Assembly (NCBI GenBank): GCA_964498255.1
Contig: CAZCGW010000007.1
Span: 20,540-84,539 of the forward strand
Source: Fluviibacter sp964498255
Lineage (GTDB): Bacteria; Pseudomonadota; Gammaproteobacteria; Burkholderiales; Rhodocyclaceae
Direction of reading: 5' to 3'
Length of the DNA: 64,000 nucleotides
In this document: one piece after another, positions 9,564 through 18,503 of the stretch
Layout: each line of letters opens with the position of its first letter
Position numbering within the stretch: position 1 is the stretch's first letter
Made by a program: the position numbers and the translations under genes
Notes under the pieces: model-generated
What the model was told of the DNA's origin: nothing
What the model saw: only the letters and a program-made list of their open reading frames with translations
The model's database searches: none

Positions 9564-10373
9564 CTATACCTTGCGCAGGCTGACATCGCCCGAAACGATC
9601 CGCTTTATACCCGATAGCGTTTCGATACAAAGCGCGCCATCGGCATCCACACCGCGACAATAGCCTTCTTGCAGCACTTCGTTCTGTTCACAAATTTTTA
9701 CTTGCCGGTTCCGCCAGAGATCGACGGTATTCCATCCAGCATAAAATGCAGCAAACCCTTGCTCTGCGAACAAGGACAAGTCCACAATCAATTGGTCGAG
9801 CACCGCATCCAACACCTGCTCAGGCGACACCGCCTCACACCAAAGCTCAGCAAGCGACCCTACCTGTTGGTCTAACACCTGTTTCTTGATTGAAGCACTG
9901 TCCCCACAATTCAAACCAATCCCTATGACAACGGCCAATTCTTTAGGCCCACGGGGGGTTGTGCGTAATGCAGATTCGACAAGCACGCCGCCTACTTTGG
10001 CATAGATATCGTCTGAACGGGCGAGCAATAGATCATTCGGCCACTTGAGGCCTAATTGAACGTCACTCACTTGCCTCAGCGCTAACCCAGATAATGCGCG
10101 AACCACAGACAACCCCACCACGAGCGGCAAACCGGTTAAACGAGCCGGGTCAGGTTCAAAGACCCAAAGCAATGAGAATGTCAGGCTTTCACCCGGTGCC
10201 GCCAACCATTCGCGGCCACGTCGGCCACGACCCGCTACTTGCTCTCGAGCAACAAATACCGAGCCCGAAGGTGCCCCGGCTTCTGCCGCAGTCAGCAATA
10301 ATCGATTGGTCGAATCACACGAATCAAATCGCGTGATCTTTAATCGTGGTTGGTTTTGCTGCGGGTTGTTCAT
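9564..10373 (-). CDS. birA: Biotin--[acetyl-CoA-carboxylase] ligase, without repressor domain
   Basis: Activates biotin to biotinyl-AMP and attaches it to the carrier protein of acetyl-CoA carboxylase. The 269 residues comprise the catalytic domain, with GRGRRGREW (adenylate-binding loop) and KWPNDLLL containing the catalytic lysine, plus the C-terminal cap domain (GVDADGALCIET). The N-terminal helix-turn-helix of E. coli BirA is absent, so it is not expected to repress biotin genes. The start lies 50 bases inside the glnG 3' end; no later ATG precedes the conserved CDSTN motif. Confidence 0.92.
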   Translation of the reverse strand: MNNPQQNQPRLKITRFDSCDSTNRLLLTAAEAGAPSGSVFVAREQVAGRGRRGREWLAAPGESLTFSLLWVFEPDPARLTGLPLVVGLSVVRALSGLALRQVSDVQLGLKWPNDLLLARSDDIYAKVGGVLVESALRTTPRGPKELAVVIGIGLNCGDSASIKKQVLDQQVGSLAELWCEAVSPEQVLDAVLDQLIVDLSLFAEQGFAAFYAGWNTVDLWRNRQVKICEQNEVLQEGYCRGVDADGALCIETLSGIKRIVSGDVSLRKV

Positions 10374-11838
10374 CGAGCTTCAGTTCCTGGATTTTGCGCG
10401 TAATTGTATTACGCCCAATGCCCAACAGCTGTGCTGCTTCGATGCGTCTACCTCCGGTGTGTAGCAAGGCACGCTGGATCAGCGTACGTTCGAAGGCTTG
10501 CATCAGCCGCTCGTGAACGCCGTCGATATCCTCGGGTTCATTTCCGGCATTGACCAACAGGTTATCTACCGCTTCAGCCAGCGCCTCGGTCCAGTCACCG
10601 CCCGCGCCTCCAAGAGGCAACAGCACTTTCGGACTAGCGAATACTGGTTCTGTATCCGGCTGCGCTGCCAAAGCCTGCTCTTGCCTTAACTCTGGGGGCA
10701 AATCGTTTAGGTCAACCGTTTGACCTGGCGCCATCACCGTAAGCCAGTGACATAGATTTTCTAGCTGACGCACGTTCCCTGGAAAAGGCAAAGAGGTCAG
10801 GTATGCCATAGCCGCAGCTGTTAATTGCTTTGGCTCGCCACCCAGCTCTTTGGCACTGCGCGCCAGGAAGTGTTCTGCCAGATCCGGAATATCTTCCCGC
10901 CGCTCTTTAAGTGAGGGTAGGCGCAAACGAATGACGTTGAGACGGTGGAACAGATCTTCGCGAAACAATCCCTGGCGAACACGCTCCTCAAGATTCTGAT
11001 GCGTAGCGGCGATCACCCGAACGTTTGATTTGATCGATTGATGACCGCCAACGCGGTAATAATGCCCATCCGACAGCACCCGCAAAAGCCGCGTCTGCAG
11101 CTCGGCAGGCATGTCGCCGATTTCATCCAGAAACAGCGTGCCACCATCTGCCTCTTCGAAACGCCCACGGCGCTGGGTCGCGGCGCCGGTGAAGGCACCG
11201 CGTTCATGACCAAACAATTCGGATTCGAGTAGATCTTTAGGAATCGCCGCTGTATTAATCGCGATAAAAGGTTTATTGGCACGCGGACTATGACGATGCA
11301 GCGCCCTGGCAACCAATTCTTTGCCTGAACCAGACTCACCGGTAATCAATACGGTAGCGCTGGAACTCGAGAGTCGACCAATCGCTCGAAAAACTTCCTG
11401 CATAGCGGGGGCATGGCCTTGAATTTCCGGCACACCACTGTCGGCGTCACTCGTTGCAGGCATTGGTTTGGCAGACTGCGCCATCGCGCGCTGTATTAGC
11501 GCTAATGCCTGATCGATATCAAAAGGTTTTGCCAAGTATTCAAATGCGCCACCTTGAAAAGCAGCGACCGCACTTTCCAGGTCAGAATAGGCCGTCATGA
11601 TGATGACCGGCAGCTCAGGCAACAGCGTTTTGATCCGTGCCAGAAGATCCAGGCCCGATGGACCCGGCATACGGATATCCGAAATCAGAACTTGTGGCGG
11701 CGGATCTCCGGCGTCTAGCGCATTAATCACATCATTGGCATGATCAAAACTACGTTGAGAAATGCCAGCACGCCCCAGTGCCTTTTCCAGCACCCAGCGA
11801 ATCGATTGGTCATCATCAACAATCCATACGGACTTCAT
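10324..11838 (-). CDS. glnG: Nitrogen regulation response regulator NtrC
   Basis: Sigma-54-dependent activator of nitrogen-limitation genes; 504 residues. The receiver domain has its phosphoacceptor aspartate at D54 (LISDIRMPG). The AAA+ domain contains Walker A GESGSGKELVARAL and the sigma-54 contact loop GAFTGA. A Fis-type helix-turn-helix closes the protein (AAQLLGIGRNTITRKIQEL). The start at 11838 (MKSVWIVDDDQ) has GGAG about 9 bases upstream; a TTG at 11862 gives an unlikely extension. It follows glnL by 125 bases. It probably acts on the two sites upstream of glnA found at 14718-14777. Confidence 0.96.
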   Translation of the reverse strand: MKSVWIVDDDQSIRWVLEKALGRAGISQRSFDHANDVINALDAGDPPPQVLISDIRMPGPSGLDLLARIKTLLPELPVIIMTAYSDLESAVAAFQGGAFEYLAKPFDIDQALALIQRAMAQSAKPMPATSDADSGVPEIQGHAPAMQEVFRAIGRLSSSSATVLITGESGSGKELVARALHRHSPRANKPFIAINTAAIPKDLLESELFGHERGAFTGAATQRRGRFEEADGGTLFLDEIGDMPAELQTRLLRVLSDGHYYRVGGHQSIKSNVRVIAATHQNLEERVRQGLFREDLFHRLNVIRLRLPSLKERREDIPDLAEHFLARSAKELGGEPKQLTAAAMAYLTSLPFPGNVRQLENLCHWLTVMAPGQTVDLNDLPPELRQEQALAAQPDTEPVFASPKVLLPLGGAGGDWTEALAEAVDNLLVNAGNEPEDIDGVHERLMQAFERTLIQRALLHTGGRRIEAAQLLGIGRNTITRKIQELKLDEQPAAKPTTIKDHAI

Positions 11839-11963
11839 ATGTTCTATCTCCAGGAGAGACAAGCCAGGCTCTCGCCGAAGCTGATCCTATTTTCGTCTCC
11901 AGATACAGAGCAATTACTGTGCCGGTTTTGCCTAAAACATTGCATGCTTTTCATTCTATCGCG

Positions 11964-13022
11964 TTAAGCCACCGGCAAACGGATAATGAATTGCGTATGG
12001 CCGGGACGGCTCTCACACTCAATCGTTCCCTGATGTTGCTGGATAAAGCTCTGAGCAATCGTCAATCCCAATCCGGTACCGCCTTCGCGGCCCGATACCA
12101 GAGGATAGAACATACGTTCCAGAATGGCTCGTGGAATACCCGGGCCATTATCGATTACCTGCAACTCAATCGCTAACTTCCAGCGATGCTTCAGCAGGGT
12201 TACCTGCCTTACCGCCCGTGTGCGTAACGTAATCTGTCCATTGCCTGACATCGCCTGCGCCGCATTTCGGGCAATATTCAATACAGCCTGAATCATCTGC
12301 TCCCGATCAGCCGTCAGATCCGGCAGGCTGGTATCGTAATCGCGACGTACCGTCAGCGTTTTCGGAAACTCCGCGAGAATTAGACTGCGCACGCGCTCCA
12401 GAATTTCATGGATATTGGTGGGTGCCGGTTGCATACCCTGGTGCGGTTGCAACAGTCGTTGCATCAGATCTTGCAGCCGGTCAGTTTCTTTGATGATGAC
12501 CTGTGTGTATTCTCGCAACGAGGGGTTAGGCAACTCATGTTCAAGCAACTGTGCCGCGCCACGAATACCCCCCAGCGGGTTTTTAATTTCATGCGCCAGA
12601 TTGCGCATCAGCTCGCGATGTCGCAACTGGAGCTCGATCAATCGCTCTTCGCGACGGGCCCGCAACTGCTGGTCAACAGGGCGCATTTCAATGAGCAGCC
12701 CCCCTTCCTCTTCGTCCAGCGGTGTCACTGTGCAATCGACATGCAGCACTTCATCACCGCGTTCGATCTGGATATTCTGGCCGCTATAGCCCCACTTGTT
12801 GCTCAGCGACTTCATAATCGCGCTGACCAGCTCGGGGGTGACGCCAATCACCTGAAACAGATCACGGCCAAGCGCAGCACGCTGGCTGATACGCAGCAGA
12901 TTTTCTGCTGCCGGATTCAGGTAAACAATATGCTGCGACCGATCAAGCACAACAGCAGCCGAAGACAAAAGCTCAAGGCCGGCATACTTGATTGGGGTCA
13001 TCACGGACTGTTTGGCGTTCAT
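11964..13022 (-). CDS. glnL: Nitrogen regulation sensor histidine kinase NtrB
   Basis: Soluble two-component kinase/phosphatase that, together with PII protein, sets the phosphorylation of NtrC according to nitrogen supply. The 352 residues contain a PAS domain (about 12-120), an H-box with H144 in LAHEIKNPLGGIRG, and an HATPase domain with N box (NIARNAAQAM), G1 (DNGPGIP) and G2 (GGTGLGLTI). No membrane segment is present, as expected for NtrB. A hairpin terminator separates it from glnA upstream, so glnLG probably also has its own promoter or depends on read-through. Confidence 0.95.
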   Translation of the reverse strand: MNAKQSVMTPIKYAGLELLSSAAVVLDRSQHIVYLNPAAENLLRISQRAALGRDLFQVIGVTPELVSAIMKSLSNKWGYSGQNIQIERGDEVLHVDCTVTPLDEEEGGLLIEMRPVDQQLRARREERLIELQLRHRELMRNLAHEIKNPLGGIRGAAQLLEHELPNPSLREYTQVIIKETDRLQDLMQRLLQPHQGMQPAPTNIHEILERVRSLILAEFPKTLTVRRDYDTSLPDLTADREQMIQAVLNIARNAAQAMSGNGQITLRTRAVRQVTLLKHRWKLAIELQVIDNGPGIPRAILERMFYPLVSGREGGTGLGLTIAQSFIQQHQGTIECESRPGHTQFIIRLPVA

Positions 13023-13050
13023 GGGCTAACCCGTTTATACGTGCGCTAGA

Positions 13051-13079
13051 AACAAAAGAGGGACGGCGAACCGTCCCTC
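13051..13079 (-). terminator. Rho-independent terminator after glnA
   Basis: A perfect 9-bp inverted repeat, GAGGGACGG / CCGTCCCTC with a 4-base loop, lies at 13058-13079. Read on the minus strand it is followed by TTTTGTTT (plus-strand 13051-13057), giving a standard terminator 50 bases after the glnA stop. It would limit read-through from the strong glnA promoter into glnLG. Confidence 0.85.
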
Positions 13080-13127
13080 TCTGTTTGCATTTGCCTTTAA
13101 TGGCTCTGCAAAATTACTCGAGGCCGA

Positions 13128-14540
13128 TTAGCACGAGTAGTACAATTCGAACTCAACTGGGTGCGTAGTCATACGTACCTTGTTAACTTCTTCCATCTTC
13201 AGATCGATGTACGAATCGATCCAATCCTTCGAGAAGACACCACCACGGGTCAGGAACTCGTGGTCAGCCTTCAGTGCTTCCAGCGCTTCGTCCAGGCTGG
13301 CACACACGGTTGGGATCAATGCATCTTCTTCTGGTGGCAGATCGTACAGATTCTTGTCGGCTGGATCGCCTGGGTGAATCTTGTTCTGGATACCATCCAG
13401 ACCGGCCATCATTAGCGCTGCAAAAGCCAGATATGGGTTAGCAATCGGATCCGGGAAGCGGGTTTCGATACGGCGCGCCTTGGTCGAAGCCACGAATGGA
13501 ATACGGATCGAAGCCGAACGGTTCTTGGCCGAGTAAGCCAGCTTCACTGGTGCTTCGTAGTGAGGAACCAGACGCTTGTACGAGTTCGTACCCGGGTTAG
13601 TAATGGCGTTCAGCGCCTTGGCGTGATTGATAATGCCGCCGATGTAGTACAACGCCATTTCCGACAGGCCAGCGTACTGGTCACCGGCGAACAGGTTCTT
13701 GCCATCTTTCCAGATCGACTGGTGTACGTGCATACCCGAACCGTTGTCACCAACGATTGGCTTTGGCATGAACGTGGCCGTCTTACCGTACTGGTGTGCA
13801 ACGTTCAGCACAACGTACTTCAGAATCTGAGTCTGATCGGCACGACGTACCAGCGTATCGAACTTGGTACCGATTTCATTCTGACCAGCAGTGGCTACTT
13901 CGTGGTGATGCACTTCAACCGGAACGCCACAGGCTTCCAGTGCATTACACATAGCGGTACGAATGTCGTTGAAGCTATCTACTGGTGCAACCGGGAAGTA
14001 ACCGCCCTTAACACCCGGACGGTGGCCGGTGTTGCCACCTTCGATCTTGGCATCCGACGACCAGGCGGCTTCTTCCGAGTAGATCTTCACGAAGGTGCCC
14101 GACATATCGGTCTTCCATTCAACCGAGTCGAAAATGAAGAATTCTGGCTCTGGACCAAAGTAGGCGGTGTCACCAATACCCGAGCTCTTCAGGTAGGCTT
14201 CGGCGCGCTTGGCGATCGAGCGTGGGTCACGGTCGTAACCCTTGCCATCAGTTGGCTCAACCACATCACAAGACAGCACCAGAGTGACTTCATCATAGAA
14301 TGGGTCGATGTAGGCCGATGCCGGATCCGGAATCAACAGCATGTCAGAGGCTTGAATGCCTTTCCAACCGGCGATCGACGAACCATCAAAAGCCTGACCT
14401 TCTTCAAATTTGTCCGCATCGAACTGGCTGACAGGCACGCCAACGTGCTGCTCTTTACCGCGAGTATCGGTGAAACGGAAATCGATGTATTTAACGTCGT
14501 TGTCCTTAACCATCTTCAGGACGTCTTGCACTGTAGCCAT
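13128..14540 (-). CDS. glnA: Glutamine synthetase, type I
   Basis: Dodecameric GSI enzyme making glutamine from glutamate, ammonia and ATP; 470 residues, the normal length. Visible are the N-terminal beta-grasp region (FRFTDTRGKEQHV), EGQAFDGSSIAGW, the catalytic FGPEPEFFIFD and HVHQSIWKDGKNLF segments, and NLYDLPPEE around residue 400 with the tyrosine that GlnE adenylylates in beta-type GS. The ATG at 14540 was chosen because AGGAG sits 9 bases before it, whereas the ATG at 14547-14549 directly abuts that site. Upstream lie a sigma-54 promoter and two NtrC sites, and downstream the NtrB/NtrC genes, so regulation by nitrogen limitation is well supported. Confidence 0.97.
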   Translation of the reverse strand: MATVQDVLKMVKDNDVKYIDFRFTDTRGKEQHVGVPVSQFDADKFEEGQAFDGSSIAGWKGIQASDMLLIPDPASAYIDPFYDEVTLVLSCDVVEPTDGKGYDRDPRSIAKRAEAYLKSSGIGDTAYFGPEPEFFIFDSVEWKTDMSGTFVKIYSEEAAWSSDAKIEGGNTGHRPGVKGGYFPVAPVDSFNDIRTAMCNALEACGVPVEVHHHEVATAGQNEIGTKFDTLVRRADQTQILKYVVLNVAHQYGKTATFMPKPIVGDNGSGMHVHQSIWKDGKNLFAGDQYAGLSEMALYYIGGIINHAKALNAITNPGTNSYKRLVPHYEAPVKLAYSAKNRSASIRIPFVASTKARRIETRFPDPIANPYLAFAALMMAGLDGIQNKIHPGDPADKNLYDLPPEEDALIPTVCASLDEALEALKADHEFLTRGGVFSKDWIDSYIDLKMEEVNKVRMTTHPVEFELYYSC

Positions 14541-14619
14541 AACAGCCATCTCCTAAAAGCGGCCGCGCGGGGCGGCCTACACACATAGAAACAATAAAAA
14601 ACTTTTGCCCCGCTTACAG

Positions 14620-14636
14620 AGCAGGATCTGTGCCAA
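14620..14636 (-). promoter_or_regulatory. Sigma-54 (RpoN) promoter of glnA
   Basis: On the minus strand the sequence reads TTGGCACAGATCCTGCT. This has the GG and GC doublets at the canonical spacing (GG-N10-GC) and the conserved TTGGCAC -24 element; the -12 element is CTGCT where TTGC(A/T) is usual. Transcription would start near 14609, leaving a leader of about 70 bases before the glnA ATG. Confidence 0.85.
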
Positions 14637-14717
14637 CAATGATACGACAACCGGCTGTAGAAAGCGCGCTTTTGGCGCAGCTTTCATCACCCGTTAAGCA
14701 ACAAGACACCCCGCACC

Positions 14718-14732
14718 GCACCGACTTGGTGC
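14718..14732. promoter_or_regulatory. NtrC-binding site 1 (proximal)
   Basis: GCACC-GACTT-GGTGC is a perfect 5-5-5 match to the NtrC dyad (GCACC-N5-GGTGC). Its centre lies about 116 bases upstream of the predicted glnA transcription start, a usual enhancer distance. Confidence 0.85.
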
Positions 14733-14762
14733 AAAAACTAGCGGTTCGCACCAAACAGGGGC

Positions 14763-14777
14763 GCACCGTACGGGTGC
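14763..14777. promoter_or_regulatory. NtrC-binding site 2 (distal)
   Basis: GCACC-GTACG-GGTGC is a second perfect dyad, centred 45 bases from site 1 and about 161 bases upstream of the predicted glnA start. Paired sites allow cooperative NtrC oligomer binding. The site lies 9 bases from the stop codon of the upstream cation transporter gene. Confidence 0.85.
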
Positions 14778-14786
14778 AGACAACGA

Positions 14787-16028
14787 TTAAGCACTCAAGC
14801 GGCGATAAACCACCCAGGTATCCAGCGGCAGCTTTTCTTTCGCCGCTGCAGCCTGCAAAGCTCTCACCCCTTGCTCTATTATGGCCGGTTCAGGGTCAAT
14901 CCCTGGCGCCGGTGGCAGCATGATCTCTACCTCGACCCGACCGTTCAGATAGTGCAACTGCACACGCTCGGGGGCCCAGGCCGTATGCGCCCCCCAAATG
15001 CGTTCAGCCGCCTGCTCGAGCCACGCCGCCAATGTCGCACGATCCAGCGCACCCTGATAGACGGCTTCATCGGCAACCAGATCGTCCTCCGGATCAATAT
15101 GGACCAGCATATCGAGCACTTCCGGGCACCGCTCCCGCACACGGCGGCGCACCATCTCGGCAATACGATGCCCTTCTGAAACACTGATCCGAGGCGATAC
15201 GAGCACATGGGCATCCACCAGAATACGATCGGCCATGCGGCGTGTTCTCAGGTCATGCAGCCCGATAACGCCCGGCGTATCGTCGATCACATGGCGAATC
15301 GCATCAATTTCTTCTGCATTGGCGCCTTTATCAATGAGCTCTTCAAGGGCACGATAAGAAAACTGCCAACCCATTTTGACGATCAGCGCACCAACAATCG
15401 CTGCAGCCAATAGGTCTGCGTACACAAACCCCATCAAGCTCCCACCAATACCAATCGCTACGACCAGGGACGACGCAGCATCAGAGCGAGAATGCCAGGC
15501 ATTTGCTACCAACATGGCGGAGTTGGCCTTCTGAGCCACACGCAGCATGTAACGAAACAGCCACTCTTTGGACACGAGCGCCAATAAGGCCACATACAAC
15601 GCCATCATCTGAACCGGCGCGGCCTCTTCAACGCTCATGGCTCGATCTGCTGCGGAATAGAGAAACCCGCCACCGATGGCAAGCAACATCAACCCGAGAA
15701 TCAGCGTAGCCAGCGTTTCCAGTCGGGCATGCCCATACGGGTGATTATCATCCGCCGCCCGCGCGCTGTGTCGTGCCACAAAAAGCACGAGGAAGTCCGA
15801 TAGCAAATCGGAAAACGAATGAAATCCGTCTACTAATAGACTATGGGAATGGGAAAACCAGCCGACGATGATCTGCAATATAGAGAGGCCAATATTGACT
15901 CCCATACTGACATTAACCGACCGGCGCACCAGACGATTAGCCTCGGCATTGCCATGGACGCCGGTTAACGCATCAATCAGCGCACTCTGATCATGCGCGT
16001 GACCTGCGTGGTGATGTCCTAAGGACAT
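14787..16028 (-). CDS. Cation diffusion facilitator family transporter
   Basis: Inner-membrane metal/proton antiporter of the CDF family exporting divalent metal ions (Zn, Fe, Co or Mn; not decidable here); 413 residues. A histidine-rich N-terminus (SLGHHHAGHAHDQ) is followed by about six membrane segments. Metal-site residues are visible in HSLLVDGFHSFSD and NAWHSRSDAAS. After the cytoplasmic domain (about 240-320) comes an extension of roughly 90 residues beyond the usual family end. The ATG at 16028 has GGAG 6 bases upstream; the frame stays open further upstream, but that part overlaps the divergent rhodanese gene and is not family-like. Confidence 0.88.
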   Translation of the reverse strand: MSLGHHHAGHAHDQSALIDALTGVHGNAEANRLVRRSVNVSMGVNIGLSILQIIVGWFSHSHSLLVDGFHSFSDLLSDFLVLFVARHSARAADDNHPYGHARLETLATLILGLMLLAIGGGFLYSAADRAMSVEEAAPVQMMALYVALLALVSKEWLFRYMLRVAQKANSAMLVANAWHSRSDAASSLVVAIGIGGSLMGFVYADLLAAAIVGALIVKMGWQFSYRALEELIDKGANAEEIDAIRHVIDDTPGVIGLHDLRTRRMADRILVDAHVLVSPRISVSEGHRIAEMVRRRVRERCPEVLDMLVHIDPEDDLVADEAVYQGALDRATLAAWLEQAAERIWGAHTAWAPERVQLHYLNGRVEVEIMLPPAPGIDPEPAIIEQGVRALQAAAAKEKLPLDTWVVYRRLSA

Positions 16029-16173
16029 GGTGATCTCCAGGTAAACAGCCCGAGCGAGCCGCATAGATTCCGCTTGCTGCGGCGGCCGCGTATACTCGCC
16101 ACTTGAACAGCATTCTATCGTCAATCGTGCAGCCTCCGGGGCTGCCCTATTACCGCATAACAAAAGATTCATC

Positions 16174-16626
16174 ATGAGCCGAATCAACGACATTCTGACC
16201 CAGGCGCGCCAGCGTGCCGAACAACAGGGCTTCAACTATAGTGGCGACGTGACGCCGCAGGAGGCGCTAACGCTGCTCCAGGAAGCCCCCGGCACCATTC
16301 TCGTAGATGTCCGCACCCGCGCCGAATGGGATTGGGTAGGCCGAGTACCCGGCGCTATCGAAATTGACTGGGTGCAATATCCGGAAATGTCGCGCAACCA
16401 GCAGTTCATCAGCGAGCTACAACGCCAGGTACCACGCGATGCCACGATTCTGTTTCTCTGCCGCAGCGGTGTCCGTTCGCGCAGCGCTGCCACTGCAGCC
16501 CTAGACGCCGGCTTTACAGCGGCCTACAACATTCTGGAAGGCTTCGAGGGCGATAAGGATGCCAACAACCACCGCGGCAATCTGGGTGGCTGGCGTTTCC
16601 ACTGCCTCCCCTGGTATCAGGGCTAA
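16174..16626 (+). CDS. Rhodanese-like domain protein
   Basis: Single-domain cytosolic rhodanese of 150 residues, likely a sulfurtransferase. The domain spans about 25-135, with VDVRTRAEWDWVGRVPGA and an active-site loop beginning with the catalytic cysteine, CRSGVRS. The natural sulfur acceptor is unknown. It is divergent from the CDF transporter and sits 11 bases before nadA, which suggests cotranscription. Confidence 0.88.
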   Translation: MSRINDILTQARQRAEQQGFNYSGDVTPQEALTLLQEAPGTILVDVRTRAEWDWVGRVPGAIEIDWVQYPEMSRNQQFISELQRQVPRDATILFLCRSGVRSRSAATAALDAGFTAAYNILEGFEGDKDANNHRGNLGGWRFHCLPWYQG

Positions 16627-16637
16627 GGAAATCGAGC

Positions 16638-17729
16638 ATGCTGTCATTTGAAGATTACCGCGATCTCACGGACGAGGTCTGCCAGGAACGCATTCACGCC
16701 GCCCGCAAACAATTAGGCGCCCGCGCCGTTTTGCTGTGCCACCACTACCAGCGTGCTGATGTCTACCAGCATGCCGACCTGACTGGCGACTCGCTCAAGC
16801 TGTCGCGGCTGGCCAGCCAGACAGATGCCGAATACATCGTGTTCTGCGGCGTACACTTCATGGCGGAAGTTGCCGACATGATGACCAAGCCCAACCAGAC
16901 GGCAATTCTGCCGGATCTGGCTGCTGGCTGCTCTATGGCCGACATGGCTAACCTGACCAAGGTGGAACGCTGCTGGCGGGAACTGACGGCAGCGCTGGGA
17001 GAAGACCCCGCCAACCAGGTCACGCCGATTACCTACATTAACTCGGCGGCGGATCTCAAAGCTTTCTGCGGTGAGCGGGGCGGCATCGTCTGTACCTCAT
17101 CAAACGCCCCGGTCATTCTGGACTGGGCGCTGGAACGTCGTCCGAAAATCCTGTTCTTCCCCGACCAGCACCTGGGTCGCTGGACAGGTCACCAACGGGG
17201 CATTCCTCTGGATCATATGGTGGTCTGGGATCCGGATCAGCCGCGTGGCGGCCTGACGCAGGAACAGATCCGCAACGCAAAAATTCTGCTCTGGAAAGGA
17301 CACTGCTCTGTCCACCAGATGTTCCAGCCTTCACACATTGAGGCTTTCCGTGCCAAGCACCCAGAGGGCAAAGTGATCTCGCACCCCGAGTGCTCATTCG
17401 AAGTGTGCGCGGCATCGGATTACATTGGCTCAACCGAATATATCGTCAAGATCATCAAGGAGGCGCCTACTGGCACACGCTGGCTCGTAGGCACCGAATT
17501 GAACCTGGTTGAGCGTCTAGCGCGCGAAGTCGCACCAGAAGGCAAGATCGTTCAGTTCATGTCGCCAACGGTATGCATGTGTTCGACGATGCAACGCATT
17601 GATCCGCAGCACCTTGCCTGGACGCTCGAGAATCTGGTGGCCGGCCATGTCGTGAATGCAATCCGCGTACCGGAAAGCCAGACAGCCGCGGCCAAGCTGG
17701 CCATGGAACGCATGCTCGAGGTTTCCTGA
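16638..17729 (+). CDS. nadA: Quinolinate synthase
   Basis: 4Fe-4S enzyme condensing iminoaspartate with dihydroxyacetone phosphate to quinolinate in de novo NAD synthesis; 363 residues, normal length. The three cluster cysteines are visible in the contexts AAGCSMAD, HPECSFEVC and CMCSTMQRI. The N-terminal HHYQRADVYQHAD segment matches the substrate-binding part of the family. No nadB or nadC occurs in the window. The neighbouring rhodanese might serve sulfur supply, but that is only inference from position. Confidence 0.95.
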   Translation: MLSFEDYRDLTDEVCQERIHAARKQLGARAVLLCHHYQRADVYQHADLTGDSLKLSRLASQTDAEYIVFCGVHFMAEVADMMTKPNQTAILPDLAAGCSMADMANLTKVERCWRELTAALGEDPANQVTPITYINSAADLKAFCGERGGIVCTSSNAPVILDWALERRPKILFFPDQHLGRWTGHQRGIPLDHMVVWDPDQPRGGLTQEQIRNAKILLWKGHCSVHQMFQPSHIEAFRAKHPEGKVISHPECSFEVCAASDYIGSTEYIVKIIKEAPTGTRWLVGTELNLVERLAREVAPEGKIVQFMSPTVCMCSTMQRIDPQHLAWTLENLVAGHVVNAIRVPESQTAAAKLAMERMLEVS

Positions 17730-17755
17730 CGGCCTTTCCGGCCGAGGGGCACACC

Positions 17756-18502
17756 ATGTCCGACACGCTGTCGCTGGTTACCTACAATATCCACAAAGGG
17801 TTCTCGCAGTTCAATCGCCGTCTAACGGTTCACGATCTGCGAGATCGCCTGCGCCATCTAAATCCGGATCTGGTGTTTCTACAAGAGGTGCAAGGACTGC
17901 ACCAGCAGCATGCCCTCAAGCACGACAACTGGCCAGAACAACCACAACATGAGTTTCTGGCGGAGACGGTCTGGCATGCCAGTTACGGCCAGAACGTGTT
18001 GTACGACCACGGCCATCACGGCAATGCCATTCTGTCGCGCTACCCGATCGAGCGAAGTCACAATCAGGATGTAACGCACCTTAGTTTTGAACGCCGTGGC
18101 CTACTGCACACGCAGATCGCCTGGCAAGGAAAAATGGTGCACTGTGTGTGTGCGCATCTATCGCTGCTGGCGCGTTCGCGCAAATGGCAAATGGCCGCTC
18201 TGGCCGAAGAAATTGATCGGCTTGTGCCGCATGATCAGCCGCTCATTATCGCCGGCGACTTCAACGACTGGCGCAATCACGCCAGTGAACACCTGGCTCG
18301 GCGACTCGACATGGTTGAGGTATTCGACACGCTCTCCGGCAAACCTGCTCGTAGCTTTCCAGTAGCGATGCCCATGCTACGGCTGGATCGGATCTACATC
18401 CGTGGCCTGAAAGCCGTTCGCGCCGATGTGCACTACGGTGCAGGCTGGTCAAAAATTTCTGATCACGCCGCGCTCCGTTGCGAGCTTGCGCTCACGGACT
18501 AA
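17756..18502 (+). CDS. Endonuclease/exonuclease/phosphatase family protein
   Basis: 248-residue EEP-superfamily protein (the fold of DNase I and metal-dependent phosphodiesterases). Motifs in order: SLVTYNIHKGFSQ, LVFLQEVQG (metal-binding Glu), IAGDFNDWR (Asp-x-Asn) and KISDHAALRCEL (SDH catalytic end). It is followed with a one-base gap by the cardiolipin synthase gene clsB. In E. coli an EEP protein (YbhP) is likewise encoded next to clsB, so a lipid phosphodiesterase role is plausible but not proven. Confidence 0.87.
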   Translation: MSDTLSLVTYNIHKGFSQFNRRLTVHDLRDRLRHLNPDLVFLQEVQGLHQQHALKHDNWPEQPQHEFLAETVWHASYGQNVLYDHGHHGNAILSRYPIERSHNQDVTHLSFERRGLLHTQIAWQGKMVHCVCAHLSLLARSRKWQMAALAEEIDRLVPHDQPLIIAGDFNDWRNHASEHLARRLDMVEVFDTLSGKPARSFPVAMPMLRLDRIYIRGLKAVRADVHYGAGWSKISDHAALRCELALTD

Positions 18503-18503
18503 T

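Noticed and set aside
13560..14588. 342-codon open frame antisense to glnA
   Set aside because: Long only because glnA codon use avoids stops on the other strand; no family resemblance and glnA is unambiguous.
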